Origin: Spelaeicoccus albus
GTDB taxonomy: Bacteria > Actinomycetota > Actinomycetes > Actinomycetales > Brevibacteriaceae
Direction: 5' to 3'
Assembly (NCBI RefSeq): GCF_013409065.1
Contig: NZ_JACBZP010000001.1
Location: 124,001 to 188,000 of the forward strand
Length of the DNA: 64,000 nt
The translations under genes and the position numbers were made by a program. The notes beneath the pieces were generated by a model. It ran no database searches, was not told the origin of the DNA, and saw only the letters and a program-made list of their open reading frames with translations. Within the stretch, counting starts at the first letter, position 1. Each line of letters starts with the position of its first letter. Positions 35,135 to 44,157 of this stretch are shown in pieces.

Positions 35135-36955
35135 CTATTCGCCAGGCCGGTCGTCGTCCGTCTGGTCGTCGTCCGTCTGGTCGTCTTCCGGCCGATCGCC
35201 GCGCCGGCGTCGCCCGTGCTCGGCGTCGCCGATCGGGATCTGCCGGGTGGTCACCGGGATCGGGGGCGCGGTCCGCTCCCCGACGGCCGGGCCGGGGACT
35301 GCCGGTTCCTCGGTGTTCTCGCCGCTTTCGAGCCGGGCCTCGACCTCCATCAGGTCGGGTGCATGTTTGCGAACGGGCGGGCTGAGCGACTGTCTCAAGG
35401 GGTCGTGGCGCAGCTCCATGAAGAACGTGATGGCCATCCACCCCATGATGATCATGAACGGAGTTGCGGCAAGGATCACGAATGTCTCGATCGCGTCCAG
35501 ACCCCCGACCAGTATCAACACCAGTGCGACGGCGGCGCTCGACATGCCCCAGATCGCGCTGATCAGTCTGCGCGGTTCTTCGATGCCGTGTGACGACAGT
35601 GTGCCGAGCACAATAGCGCCCGTGTCGGCGCCGGTGATGAAGAAGATCGCAACCAGCGCGATCGCCAGGATTCCGGTGAAGGTGAACAGCGGATACGCCT
35701 GCAGCATCGAGAAGAATGCTGCAGCCTCGCCGTCTTTGGCCTGCGCCGCGGCGATGTCGGTCTTGCCGGTCAATTGCTGATGCAGGCCCGATCCGCCGAT
35801 GATGGCAAACCAGACGAAGCTCCCGAGCGACGGGATGATGACGGCTCCGCCGACGAACTGGCGGATCGTGCGGCCGCGGGACACGCGCGCCAAGAAGGTT
35901 CCGACGTGCAGTGCCCAGGAAATCCACCACGCCCAGTAGAAGATCGTCCACTTCGACAGCCAATCCAGCGCTCCGGGACCCGAGAACCCGGCAGTGTGGA
36001 ACGTCATGGTGATGAAGTTGAACAGATAGTCGCCGGTGGAGCGGGCGAAAACATTCAAGATGAACACTGTCGGACCGACGGCCAGGATGAAGATCATCAA
36101 GAGGAACGCCAGCACAAGGTTCAGGTTGCTCGCGTATTTCATGCCCTTGGCGACGCCCGAGATTGCCGTAATGACGAAGATCGCCGTCATGATGATGATG
36201 ACCCATACCGTCACGGTGTTCGTCGGTTTGATCCCGAAAACATACGAGATGCCTGCTGCGATTTCGAGTCCGGCCAGCCCCAGCGAGGTGGCGGACCCGA
36301 ATTTGGTGACGACGATGGCAAAGATGTTGATCACTCGGCCGAAAATGTTCTCCGGATTTCCCAGAATCGGGGTGAAGGGGGCGGACAACAGGTTGCCGCG
36401 GCCCTTGCGGTACGTGGAGTACCCGAGCGCCAGCCCCACCACCGAGTAGATGGCCCACGGCTGGATTCCCCAGTGGAAGAAGGAATATTGCATTGCGACG
36501 CGCGCGGCTTCGAGGGTGCCGGGGTGCACGCCGGAGTCCGGTGGCGGGGCACCCAGATGGGATATCGGCTCGGCCACGCCGAAGAAGACCAGGCCGACGC
36601 CCATGCCGCCGCCGAACATCAGCGCGATCCATGAGCCCGTCGAAAATTCGGGCTTCTCACCGTCCCGTCCCAGCGGAATGCGGCCGTACCTGCTCAGACC
36701 CAGGAACAGAGTGAAGCCGACAAAGAACGCGACGGCCAGGATGAACAGCCAGCCGAATCGGGCAAGCACCCATTGCAGAGCCGTGTTGGCGATGTCGCCG
36801 GTCTCCTTGGGGAAAATTGCCCCGAGCACAACGAAGACGAGGATCAGCCCGAGGGCGACACAAAAGACCACCGGGTCGACCGGTTTGTCCGCCTTCGGGT
36901 TGAAGAGATTTCTGGGTTTGCGTTCGGTGTCAGCTTTTGCCGTCTCCGATGTCAT
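35135..36955 (-). CDS. BCCT family betaine/choline/carnitine transporter
   Basis: Secondary transporter of 606 aa with twelve membrane segments, importing trimethylammonium compounds for osmoprotection or catabolism. The family signature is clear in the loop GGMGVGLVFFGVAEP and in TM8, FYWAWWISWALHVGTFLAR, whose tryptophans form the substrate box. The cytosolic C-terminus carries an acidic DDQTD repeat encoded by a 15-bp DNA repeat. Substrate cannot be told from sequence alone. It precedes the gene at 34421 and follows the adenosyltransferase by 49 bp. Confidence 0.93.
   Translation of the reverse strand: MTSETAKADTERKPRNLFNPKADKPVDPVVFCVALGLILVFVVLGAIFPKETGDIANTALQWVLARFGWLFILAVAFFVGFTLFLGLSRYGRIPLGRDGEKPEFSTGSWIALMFGGGMGVGLVFFGVAEPISHLGAPPPDSGVHPGTLEAARVAMQYSFFHWGIQPWAIYSVVGLALGYSTYRKGRGNLLSAPFTPILGNPENIFGRVINIFAIVVTKFGSATSLGLAGLEIAAGISYVFGIKPTNTVTVWVIIIMTAIFVITAISGVAKGMKYASNLNLVLAFLLMIFILAVGPTVFILNVFARSTGDYLFNFITMTFHTAGFSGPGALDWLSKWTIFYWAWWISWALHVGTFLARVSRGRTIRQFVGGAVIIPSLGSFVWFAIIGGSGLHQQLTGKTDIAAAQAKDGEAAAFFSMLQAYPLFTFTGILAIALVAIFFITGADTGAIVLGTLSSHGIEEPRRLISAIWGMSSAAVALVLILVGGLDAIETFVILAATPFMIIMGWMAITFFMELRHDPLRQSLSPPVRKHAPDLMEVEARLESGENTEEPAVPGPAVGERTAPPIPVTTRQIPIGDAEHGRRRRGDRPEDDQTDDDQTDDDRPGE
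35149..35190. repeat. Short tandem repeat in the BCCT gene
   Basis: The 15-bp unit GGTCGTCGTCCGTCT occurs twice in tandem (35149-35163, 35164-35178) followed by a degenerate third part. It encodes the acidic DDQTD repeats at the C-terminus of the BCCT transporter and is in frame, so slippage would change repeat number without breaking the gene. Confidence 0.7.
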
Positions 36956-37004
36956 TACGTCTCCCTCTGCGAGTTACTGACGGCTCGCGTCGCGGCTGCG
37001 GGGT

Positions 37005-37670
37005 TCAGTCCTGGTCCGAAACGAGTGGTTCCCACAACTCGAGTCCGTTCCGGTGCGCCGTCAGACCCGGCTCCCACGGTGTATCGCCATGCTCCTCGTT
37101 CGCCGATCGGGCCAGGACGAGGAGTAGGTTGGCCAGTCTGTTCAAGTAGGTGCGCGCCAGCGGGTTGATTTCGCCCTCCTGAAGCGCCTTGATGGCCTTT
37201 TCGGCCGATCGTTCGGCGCGACGGGTGACGGAGCATGCGTAGTACAGCGCCGCGGCGGTCGTCGTGCCGCCGGCCACCACGAAATTCGACGGCTGCGTCA
37301 ACTCCGCGTTGAAATGGTCGCACGCCCGTTCGAGTCGCGCGACGTACTCGCCGTCGATGCGCAAATGTCCTTCGTCGTTCCCGTTGACCGGTGCGCAAAC
37401 GTCGGCAGCCACGTCGACCAGGTCGTTTTGTACGCGGGTGATGACGCGAACCATTTCATTCGACAGCACGCCACCCAACGTCACTGCCAAGCCCAGGATC
37501 GCGGAAGCCTCTTCACAGTCGCCGTATACGGCGATTCGGAGGTTGTCCTTGTCGACCCGCGTGTAGTCGCCCAGCGATGTCTGACCGGTGTCGCCGGTAC
37601 GGGTATACGGCTTCCAGGCAGGCGTCGGCACGGACGCAGTTGGTTCTCCTGCTTTATCAGATTCCTTCAT
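37005..37670 (-). CDS. PduO-type ATP:cob(I)alamin adenosyltransferase
   Basis: Makes adenosylcobalamin from cob(I)alamin and ATP. The 221-aa product has the PduO pattern: YTRTGDTGQTSLGDYTRVDK near the N-terminus for ATP binding, then the helical bundle with ARxYLNRLANLLLVLAR. ATG at 37670 is taken; a GTG one codon earlier is possible. No B12 riboswitch or B12-dependent mutase was seen next to it, so its client enzyme lies elsewhere. Confidence 0.92.
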   Translation of the reverse strand: MKESDKAGEPTASVPTPAWKPYTRTGDTGQTSLGDYTRVDKDNLRIAVYGDCEEASAILGLAVTLGGVLSNEMVRVITRVQNDLVDVAADVCAPVNGNDEGHLRIDGEYVARLERACDHFNAELTQPSNFVVAGGTTTAAALYYACSVTRRAERSAEKAIKALQEGEINPLARTYLNRLANLLLVLARSANEEHGDTPWEPGLTAHRNGLELWEPLVSDQD

Positions 37671-37718
37671 CACTGGGGTACGTTACCATGATGTTCACAG
37701 GATTCTATGCCTACCCTG

Positions 37719-39194
37719 TCAGGCTCCGACCGCTACGCCCCGGGCGCGAAGAGCTTGCCTGGCGTCCGCCGCGGACGTCCAGAGAATGGCATCGATACCG
37801 GCGGCCCGAGCGGCGTCGACGTTGTCGTGCTTGTCGTCGACGAACAGCACGCGACCCGGATCCGGGTCGCCCAGTCGGGAGAGCAGCAACGAGAATATCC
37901 GCTCGTCCGGCTTGGCCATGCCCACATCCCCCGACACGATCAGCTCGGTGAAATAGTCGCCTGCCGGCGTCTCGCGCAGATCCGCTGCGAACGAACTTGC
38001 CGCGTTCGACAGCAGGGCGAGCCGCACCGGCTTTGCGGCAAGCTCGTCAAGCAGAGCGGCGGACTCGGGCTGCAGTTCGAGCCAGGCGTCGTTGTCGGCG
38101 CGCACCAGTTCGGGAATCGACGCGTCGACGCCCAACTCGGCAAGCATTCCCGGCCAGTAGCCCTCATCGTTCAGGTCGTATCCTGCCCGGCCGCGCCAAT
38201 ACGCGGGCGCCACGTCGGATTCGTCCATGCCGAGAAGCGCGGCAACGGCCGGCGGTCCGGCGTCCGGGCGCGAGAGCACATTGCCGAAGTCGAACACCAC
38301 CCACTCGGGGCGACGTGCCGCGTCGAACCTCTCGAGCTCACCGGCCGGCATGGCATAGGCGTGCTCGGGCCCCGGGAACGTGCGTGCGCGCACGTCGCGT
38401 GCGTAGGCATTCAGTCCGCGGGCCGTCTCGGAGCGCACATCGGCGAACCGCTTGACGAACTTCGCCACCCGGCCGTCGGTGACGCCGAGCAGGTCGTGCC
38501 AGACAAGTACCTGTCCGTCGGTGGCCGCTCCGGCGCCGATTCCGATCACGGGGATGCCCGACGCCGCTGTCGCCGCGCAGGCCACCGGATCGGGCACCGC
38601 TTCGATCACGAGCGAGAAACACCCGGCGTGTTCCAGCTCGGCAGCGCCGCGCAGCAGCCGTGCCGCAGCATCGGCGGTGCGCCCTTGCGCCTTCAACCCT
38701 CCGAGCGCCGACGCCGACTGCGGCGTCAATCCGATGTGTCCCATGACGGCGATGCCGGCATCCGCGATCGCGCGGGCACGCGAGACGGAAGTGCCCGCCC
38801 CTTCGAGCTTGACGGCGTCCGCGCCGGTTTCTCGGATGATCCGTTGAGCGCTTGCCACTGCCCGTTCGTCGGATGCCTCGTAGCTGCCGAACGGCATGTC
38901 GACGACGAGCAGCGGGGTGGCGGCGCCGCGACGGACCGCCGCGCCGAACACGATCAGCTCGTCAAGACCGATCGAGACCGTCGACGTGTACCCGAGCACG
39001 CAATTGGCCGCCGAATCGCCGACCAGGATGACGTCGACTCCGGCCTCCTCGGCCAACGCCGCGGACGGAAAGTCGTACGCGGTGACCATGACTATCGGCT
39101 CGCCCGCAGCCTTCATCCGCGCCAGCGTCGCGAGAGTGACGGGCCGTGCATCCGCGCTGCGCGGGCCGGACGGCGCCTTGGATCCGGAACTCAT
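37719..39194 (-). CDS. panB: Ketopantoate hydroxymethyltransferase fused to a HAD hydrolase
   Basis: A 491-aa two-domain protein. Residues about 15-285 are a complete PanB, which makes ketopantoate from ketoisovalerate and methylene-THF: VTAYDFPSA, the metal Asp in LVGDSAAN, and GHIGLTPQ are present. Residues about 297-490 are a complete HAD-IA phosphatase-like domain: VFDFGNVL with D302, Ser in LLSNAAS, Lys in MAKPDERIF, and VDDKHDN. No stop codon or internal ribosome site separates them, so this is a true fusion. The start overlaps the panC stop as ATGA. The HAD substrate is unknown. Confidence 0.92.
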   Translation of the reverse strand: MSSGSKAPSGPRSADARPVTLATLARMKAAGEPIVMVTAYDFPSAALAEEAGVDVILVGDSAANCVLGYTSTVSIGLDELIVFGAAVRRGAATPLLVVDMPFGSYEASDERAVASAQRIIRETGADAVKLEGAGTSVSRARAIADAGIAVMGHIGLTPQSASALGGLKAQGRTADAAARLLRGAAELEHAGCFSLVIEAVPDPVACAATAASGIPVIGIGAGAATDGQVLVWHDLLGVTDGRVAKFVKRFADVRSETARGLNAYARDVRARTFPGPEHAYAMPAGELERFDAARRPEWVVFDFGNVLSRPDAGPPAVAALLGMDESDVAPAYWRGRAGYDLNDEGYWPGMLAELGVDASIPELVRADNDAWLELQPESAALLDELAAKPVRLALLSNAASSFAADLRETPAGDYFTELIVSGDVGMAKPDERIFSLLLSRLGDPDPGRVLFVDDKHDNVDAARAAGIDAILWTSAADARQALRARGVAVGA

Positions 39195-40108
39195 GATTCG
39201 TCTCCCCGTGCTGTGTCATCGATTGCTGTGTCATCGCTCGGTGCGGCGTCAATCACCACATTATCGATCAGCCGGGCCCTGCCCAGGTGCACCGCAGCGG
39301 CAACGAGCACCGGCCGGTCGCCGACTTCGTGCACGTCCGCAAGGGTCTCGGCGTCGCGTGCTTCGAGGTATTCGACATCGAGGCCGGCACCCTCCAGAAT
39401 GCGCCGACCGGCTTCGAGCGCAGCGGTCAGCTCATCGGAAACGGCGCGTTCACGGACGGCGTTCAGCGCCCGGCTGATCGCGGCAGCGCGCGGCCGTTCG
39501 TCCTCGGTCAGATAGGCATTCCGCGAGCTGAGCGCGACACCGTCCTGCTCGCGCACCGTCGGCTGCGCCGAAATGGTGACCGGAAAATCGAGGTCGGCGA
39601 CCATCTTCTTCACCACGATCACCTGCTGAGCGTCTTTTTGGCCGAAATAAGCCACATCGGGGGCCACCGAGTTGAGTAGTTTGCTGACGACCGTGGTGAC
39701 GCCGTCGAAATGTCCGGGCCCGCGACGCGACGGATCCCCGCACAAGACTTCGGACACGCCACTCACCCGCACCTCGGTGGAGAATCCGTGCGGATACACC
39801 TCGGCGACGTCCGGCGCGTACACGATGTCGGTGCCGGCCGCGCCGGCCAAGCGGACGTCGCGCTCTTCGTCCCGTGGATAGCTGTCCAGGTCTTCGCCGG
39901 CGCCGAACTGCGCCGGGTTGACGAAGAGGCTCATCACGACGACGTCGTTCTCGGCGCGCGCCGCTTCAATCAACGACAAATGGCCGGCATGCAACGAGCC
40001 CATGGTCGGCACCAGACCGATGCGGAGTCCGGCGCGGCGGTCGCCGTCCAGCCGCGCGCGAAGGGCGGATTTGGTTCGAATGACTTCAACGGCACACACG
40101 AGTACCAA
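39191..40108 (-). CDS. panC: Pantothenate synthetase
   Basis: Joins pantoate and beta-alanine with ATP. The 305-aa product has VPTMGSLHAGHLSLI with the HxGH nucleotide-binding motif, FVNPAQF, YFGQKDAQQ and SSRN. The TTG at 40108 has an AGTAGG stretch 5 nt upstream; a GTG at 40099 is an alternative. It precedes panB-HAD with a 4-bp overlap and is divergent from the MFS gene over about 90 bp. With coaA and acpS the window holds several steps of CoA supply. Confidence 0.95.
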   Translation of the reverse strand: MVLVCAVEVIRTKSALRARLDGDRRAGLRIGLVPTMGSLHAGHLSLIEAARAENDVVVMSLFVNPAQFGAGEDLDSYPRDEERDVRLAGAAGTDIVYAPDVAEVYPHGFSTEVRVSGVSEVLCGDPSRRGPGHFDGVTTVVSKLLNSVAPDVAYFGQKDAQQVIVVKKMVADLDFPVTISAQPTVREQDGVALSSRNAYLTEDERPRAAAISRALNAVRERAVSDELTAALEAGRRILEGAGLDVEYLEARDAETLADVHEVGDRPVLVAAAVHLGRARLIDNVVIDAAPSDDTAIDDTARGDES

Positions 40109-40201
40109 GCTAACCTACTCGCGCCGATCGCGCGCACCGAGCTGCGTTACAGTGAGACCGAGGTTGTCGATGCGAGGCGAGGTCACGGGCTGAAAGTGCG
40201 C

Positions 40202-41497
40202 ATGCCACCATTTCGACGCCGTCTAGCACTTCCGCGCGATCTTCCCGGCGACGTGTTCGCCATGGCAGGCGTGGCGCTTTGCGTGGCACTCGGGTTCGGG
40301 GTGGTTGCGCCGGCTATTCCACTGTTCGCCACGCAATTCGGCGTGGGCGCAACGCTTGCCGGTGCCGTCGTGTCGGCGTTCGCTTGTCTGCGATTCTTGT
40401 CGGGCTTGGCGGCCGGACGCTTATCGGATTTCCTCGGCGAGCGCACCGCTTTGATGCTGGGGCTGATAGTCGTGGCGATCTCGAGCTTGATCGCCGGACT
40501 CGCCCAGAGCTATCCACAACTGATCGTCTTGCGCGGTGTCGGCGGGATCGGGTCGGCAATTTTCGGCATCGGGGCCATGGGGCTCGTGCTGCGGGCCGCC
40601 GGTAAGCGGATGCGCGGGCGCGCCATCAGCATTTACCGCTCCGGGTTTCTCGTCGGCGGCATCGCCGGGCCGGCCTTGGGCGGCGCCGTCCTGGGCATTT
40701 CGCTGCGTGCGCCGTTCTTCCTCTATGCCGGCACGCTGGGCATCGCGACGGTGGTGGCGTTGATTTTCGTCACCAAGCCGGCATCGCCGTCCGGCACCGC
40801 GACGACCCGCGAGATCGGTGCGGACGACGCGGACGCCGCGGACGCCCCTGATGCCCGGGCCGATGCCGATCTCGCCGACGGCAATGCACCCGATCGGTCG
40901 GTGCGCGAGCTCCTGCGCACACCCGAATATCAGACCGCGCTGCTGACGAACCTCGCCGTGGGACTCACGGTCTTGGGCGTGCGCAGCACCGCAGTGCCGC
41001 TGCTGATGGTCGATTCGCTGCACGTGGCGCCCGGGTGGGTCGGAATCGCCTTCGTCTCGTCGGCAATCGTGCAAACCGCGCTGATGCTCCCGGCCGGCAG
41101 ATTCGTCGACACGGCCGGACGCCGGGCAGCCATCCTGATCGGTACGACCGTCTCGGCAGCGGGCCTCGTGCTCTTAGCTCTCGGCGGCTCGCTGACAATG
41201 GTGCTCATCGCCATGGGAGTCTTCGGCGCCGGCGCAGCGTTCCTGGGCAGCGCACCCGGAGCGCTGGTCGGCGACATGGTCGGACAACGCACCGGCACCG
41301 TCATCGCCATTTTCAATATGGCCAGCGATCTCGGTGCGGTCGCCGGGCCCGTTCTCGCTGGCTGGCTGATCGACACCGGGTCGTTTCCGGCAGCTTTCGG
41401 AATGGCGGCGGCCGTCGTGCTGGCCGCCGGGCTTCTTGGCCTCCGGTTACCTCGCGGCCGTCCGCAACGCGGCGACAAGACGCTGAACGCTACTTGA
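40202..41497 (+). CDS. MFS transporter
   Basis: Major facilitator carrier of about 431 aa with twelve predicted membrane segments. The motif A-like loop GRLSDFLGERTALMLG follows TM2, and a charged Asp/Ala-rich cytosolic loop (ADDADAADAPDARADADL) separates the two six-helix halves. The drug-efflux-like subfamily is likely but substrate is unknown. Start is ATG 40202 or GTG 40196; the long open frame upstream is panC shadow. Its stop overlaps the convergent ABC permease stop by 8 bp. Confidence 0.88.
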   Translation: MPPFRRRLALPRDLPGDVFAMAGVALCVALGFGVVAPAIPLFATQFGVGATLAGAVVSAFACLRFLSGLAAGRLSDFLGERTALMLGLIVVAISSLIAGLAQSYPQLIVLRGVGGIGSAIFGIGAMGLVLRAAGKRMRGRAISIYRSGFLVGGIAGPALGGAVLGISLRAPFFLYAGTLGIATVVALIFVTKPASPSGTATTREIGADDADAADAPDARADADLADGNAPDRSVRELLRTPEYQTALLTNLAVGLTVLGVRSTAVPLLMVDSLHVAPGWVGIAFVSSAIVQTALMLPAGRFVDTAGRRAAILIGTTVSAAGLVLLALGGSLTMVLIAMGVFGAGAAFLGSAPGALVGDMVGQRTGTVIAIFNMASDLGAVAGPVLAGWLIDTGSFPAAFGMAAAVVLAAGLLGLRLPRGRPQRGDKTLNAT

Positions 41498-42332
41498 GAA
41501 AGAGCGCCTTCAGTCGGGTCGTCGTGAGCACCATTCCGACAATTATCATGCCGACGTAATACGCGAGGTGGCCGAGCATGGCCGCGGTGAAGACGCCGGC
41601 GCTGATTCCGCGCAGCAGTTCGACGCCGTGCCACAGCGGCATGATCTCCACGACGACCTGCACCCAGTGCGGGTACACGGTGATCGGATAGAACGTCGCC
41701 GAGAACAAGAACATCGGAAGCATCACGAAATTGATCCAGTCCATGTGCTGGAATGTCTTCATGAAGCTGGTGATCCCCATGCCGAAGCTGGCGAAGCCGA
41801 AGGCGATCAGCACGGCGGCGGGTACCAGGAGCAGCACCGCCCACGGCGAGGTGATCAAGCCGAGCGCCGCCATCACGACGGTGAACCCGGCCGCGTAGAT
41901 CCCGCCGCGCAGCAGCGCCAGCGAGATCTCTCCGATCGCGACGTCGAGCGGGCCCAGCGACGTGTTCAGCATTCCCTCGTAGAGTTTGGCGAAGTTCATC
42001 TTGAAGAACACGTTCCACGTCGAGTCGTACACGGCCCCGTTCATGGCGGACACTGCCAGCAAGGCCGGGGCAATGTAGGCGGCGTAGCTGACGGTGTGCC
42101 CGCCGGGGCCGTCCACGGCTCCGATCATCGATCCCAGGCCGATTCCCATGGCCAGCAGATACAGCACCGGCTCGACGAAGCCGCTGACCATGACGCCCCA
42201 CGTCGAACTCTTTGCCGCCAGCAGCCCGCGGGCCACGACTGCGCGGATATTGCCCGAGTACAGCGATGCGAACGGACGGCGATGCGTGGCGGCAGCCGGC
42301 GTCCCGGCCGTCGTCGTCTGCGAGTCCGTCAT
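41490..42332 (-). CDS. ABC-2 type transporter permease
   Basis: Membrane subunit of 280 aa of an ABC-2 exporter, with six predicted membrane segments and the family C-terminal region PMFLFSATFYPITVYPHWVQ...MPLWHGVELLRG. It starts at ATG 42332, overlapping the stop of the paralogous permease gene by 4 bp. Together with that permease and the ATPase it forms a DrrAB/NodIJ-like exporter with two different membrane halves. Substrate unknown. Confidence 0.9.
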   Translation of the reverse strand: MTDSQTTTAGTPAAATHRRPFASLYSGNIRAVVARGLLAAKSSTWGVMVSGFVEPVLYLLAMGIGLGSMIGAVDGPGGHTVSYAAYIAPALLAVSAMNGAVYDSTWNVFFKMNFAKLYEGMLNTSLGPLDVAIGEISLALLRGGIYAAGFTVVMAALGLITSPWAVLLLVPAAVLIAFGFASFGMGITSFMKTFQHMDWINFVMLPMFLFSATFYPITVYPHWVQVVVEIMPLWHGVELLRGISAGVFTAAMLGHLAYYVGMIIVGMVLTTTRLKALFLK

Positions 42333-43177
42333 TTTCCGAGCCTCCGAGCGAAGAGGCGCCGGCACACGGCCCAGCCGGCGACCGCGAGCGCCAACGGATA
42401 GACGATGTGGGCCGCGGTCAGCCACGGCGGCTCGGCGAGACCATAGCTGACGACCCTGCCAAGTTCGCTGCCGTGCCACAGCGGCGAGAGCCAACCGATC
42501 CACTGCAAATAGACGGGCAGCCGGTCGAGGGGAAAGAACGTGCCCGAGAACAAGAACAACGGGGTGATGACGAACCGCATCATCATGGCGAATTGGCCGC
42601 GGTCCTCGGTAATGCTTGCCGAATACGACATCAGCGGCGTGCCGACGGCAAGCCCGCACAACAGCGCGATCGGCACCGTCAGCGCGCCAAGACCTCCGTT
42701 GGGAACGGCGCCGAAGATCAGCATGATGATGTAATAGACGATGCTGGTGGCCGCCAGTCGTGCCGCGGTGCCAAGAATGATGCCGTCGACCAGTTGCCCG
42801 GTCGAGAGCGGCGAGGCGTTGAAGCCGTAATAGACGCGCCGCCATTTGAACCCGTCCATGACCGGATAGGTGAATTCCTCGGTCGCCGTCATCATTGCGG
42901 CGGTGGCCAACAGCGCCGGCGCCACGAACGGCAGGTAGCCGACGCCGTCCGCCGTGCCGTGCATCCCCTTGTCGACGAGAGTGGCGAGCCCGACGCCCAA
43001 TGCGAACAGGTACACGATCGGCGACCCGACGCCGTCCACGGCAATCGTCCACTTGTACCCGCGCATCGTGCGGATCTTGTGCTCGGCCACGTACCAGGCA
43101 CCGAATCGCCGCGCCTTGGCCGCCGAGACCGCCGGAGAATGCGCATGCTGGGCCGCATCCTTGCTCGCCAGGCTCAT
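42329..43177 (-). CDS. ABC-2 type transporter permease
   Basis: Second membrane subunit, 282 aa, clearly a paralogue of the next gene: LFLFSGTFFPLDRLPVYLQWIGW...SPLWHGSELGR matches its C-terminal motif. Six membrane segments. ATG at 43177 overlaps the ATPase stop as ATGA, and its own stop overlaps the next start the same way, so the three genes are tightly coupled. Confidence 0.9.
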   Translation of the reverse strand: MSLASKDAAQHAHSPAVSAAKARRFGAWYVAEHKIRTMRGYKWTIAVDGVGSPIVYLFALGVGLATLVDKGMHGTADGVGYLPFVAPALLATAAMMTATEEFTYPVMDGFKWRRVYYGFNASPLSTGQLVDGIILGTAARLAATSIVYYIIMLIFGAVPNGGLGALTVPIALLCGLAVGTPLMSYSASITEDRGQFAMMMRFVITPLFLFSGTFFPLDRLPVYLQWIGWLSPLWHGSELGRVVSYGLAEPPWLTAAHIVYPLALAVAGWAVCRRLFARRLGK

Positions 43178-44094
43178 TCGATCAGGCTCCGGCCGGTCAG
43201 GCGCAAAAACACGTCTTCGAGACTCGATCGGCGCACCAGTGACGTGACGGGCCGCAGACCGCGGGCGCGCACGCGTTCGAGATCGGTTTCGCCGTCGTCG
43301 GTGTAGATCAGCACGCGGTCCGGGAGAGTTTCCCTGCGCTGGCCGATATCGTCCATTTCGGCGGCCACGCTCATATTGCGATCGGAACCGAACCGCAGCT
43401 CGAGCACCTCGCGGGTTGAATACTGCCGGATGAGCGAACGCGGCGAGCCTTCGGCCATGATACGACCGTGATCGACGACGACCAGCCTGTCGCACAGTTG
43501 CTCGGCTTCGTCCATATAGTGCGTGGTGACTATCAACGTCACGCCGGATTCCTTGAGCCGGAACAGCCGATCCCACAGGATGTGACGGGCCTGCGGATCG
43601 AGGCCGGTCGTGGGTTCGTCGAGTAGCATCATCTTGGGTTCGTTGACGAGTGCTCGGGCGATAGTCAGACGGCGTTTCATGCCTCCGGAGAGCGAGTCGA
43701 CGCGGGCCTTGGCCCGGTCCGTCAGCTGCGCGAATTCCAAGAGTTCGTCGGCCTTGGGGCGCAAATATTTCAGCGGCAGCCCGAAATAGCGGCCGTACGC
43801 GATGAGGTTCTCGCGCACGCGCAGGTCTTCGTCAAGGTTGTCCTGTTGCGGGACGACGCCGAGGAACGCTCGCACTTCCGGACCGCGCTTGGCCGGGTCG
43901 AGGCCCATGATGTCGAGTTCGCCCGAGGTGCGCCCGGACACGCCGCCGATCATGCGCATGGTGGTGGACTTGCCGGCGCCGTTCGGGCCCAGCAGGCCAA
44001 AGGATTCACCCGGGGCCACGTCGAACGAGATGTCGTCGACGGCGGCAAGGTCGCCGTACACTTTCGTGAGGTGGCGGGCGGTAATGACAGGCAC
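43174..44094 (-). CDS. ABC transporter ATP-binding protein, DrrA-like
   Basis: ATPase of 306 aa for the two ABC-2 permeases that follow. Walker A GPNGAGKST near 36-44, Q-loop VPQQDNLDEDL, signature LSGGMKRR, Walker B MMLLDEPTTGLD and switch His in TTHYMDEAEQ are intact. The C-terminal extension after residue 220 is typical of DrrA/NodI exporters of drugs, lipids or polysaccharides. First gene of the operon. Confidence 0.93.
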   Translation of the reverse strand: MPVITARHLTKVYGDLAAVDDISFDVAPGESFGLLGPNGAGKSTTMRMIGGVSGRTSGELDIMGLDPAKRGPEVRAFLGVVPQQDNLDEDLRVRENLIAYGRYFGLPLKYLRPKADELLEFAQLTDRAKARVDSLSGGMKRRLTIARALVNEPKMMLLDEPTTGLDPQARHILWDRLFRLKESGVTLIVTTHYMDEAEQLCDRLVVVDHGRIMAEGSPRSLIRQYSTREVLELRFGSDRNMSVAAEMDDIGQRRETLPDRVLIYTDDGETDLERVRARGLRPVTSLVRRSSLEDVFLRLTGRSLIE

Positions 44095-44157
44095 CCGTCC
44101 ACTCTATGTGAGGCGGCCGACATCGCGCCGCTGTTTTCTCCCTCTCGGCGGCACGGA

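Noticed and set aside
37005-37718. Cobalamin riboswitch near the adenosyltransferase
   Set aside because: No B12-box or suitable leader length; the gap to the upstream gene is under 50 bp.
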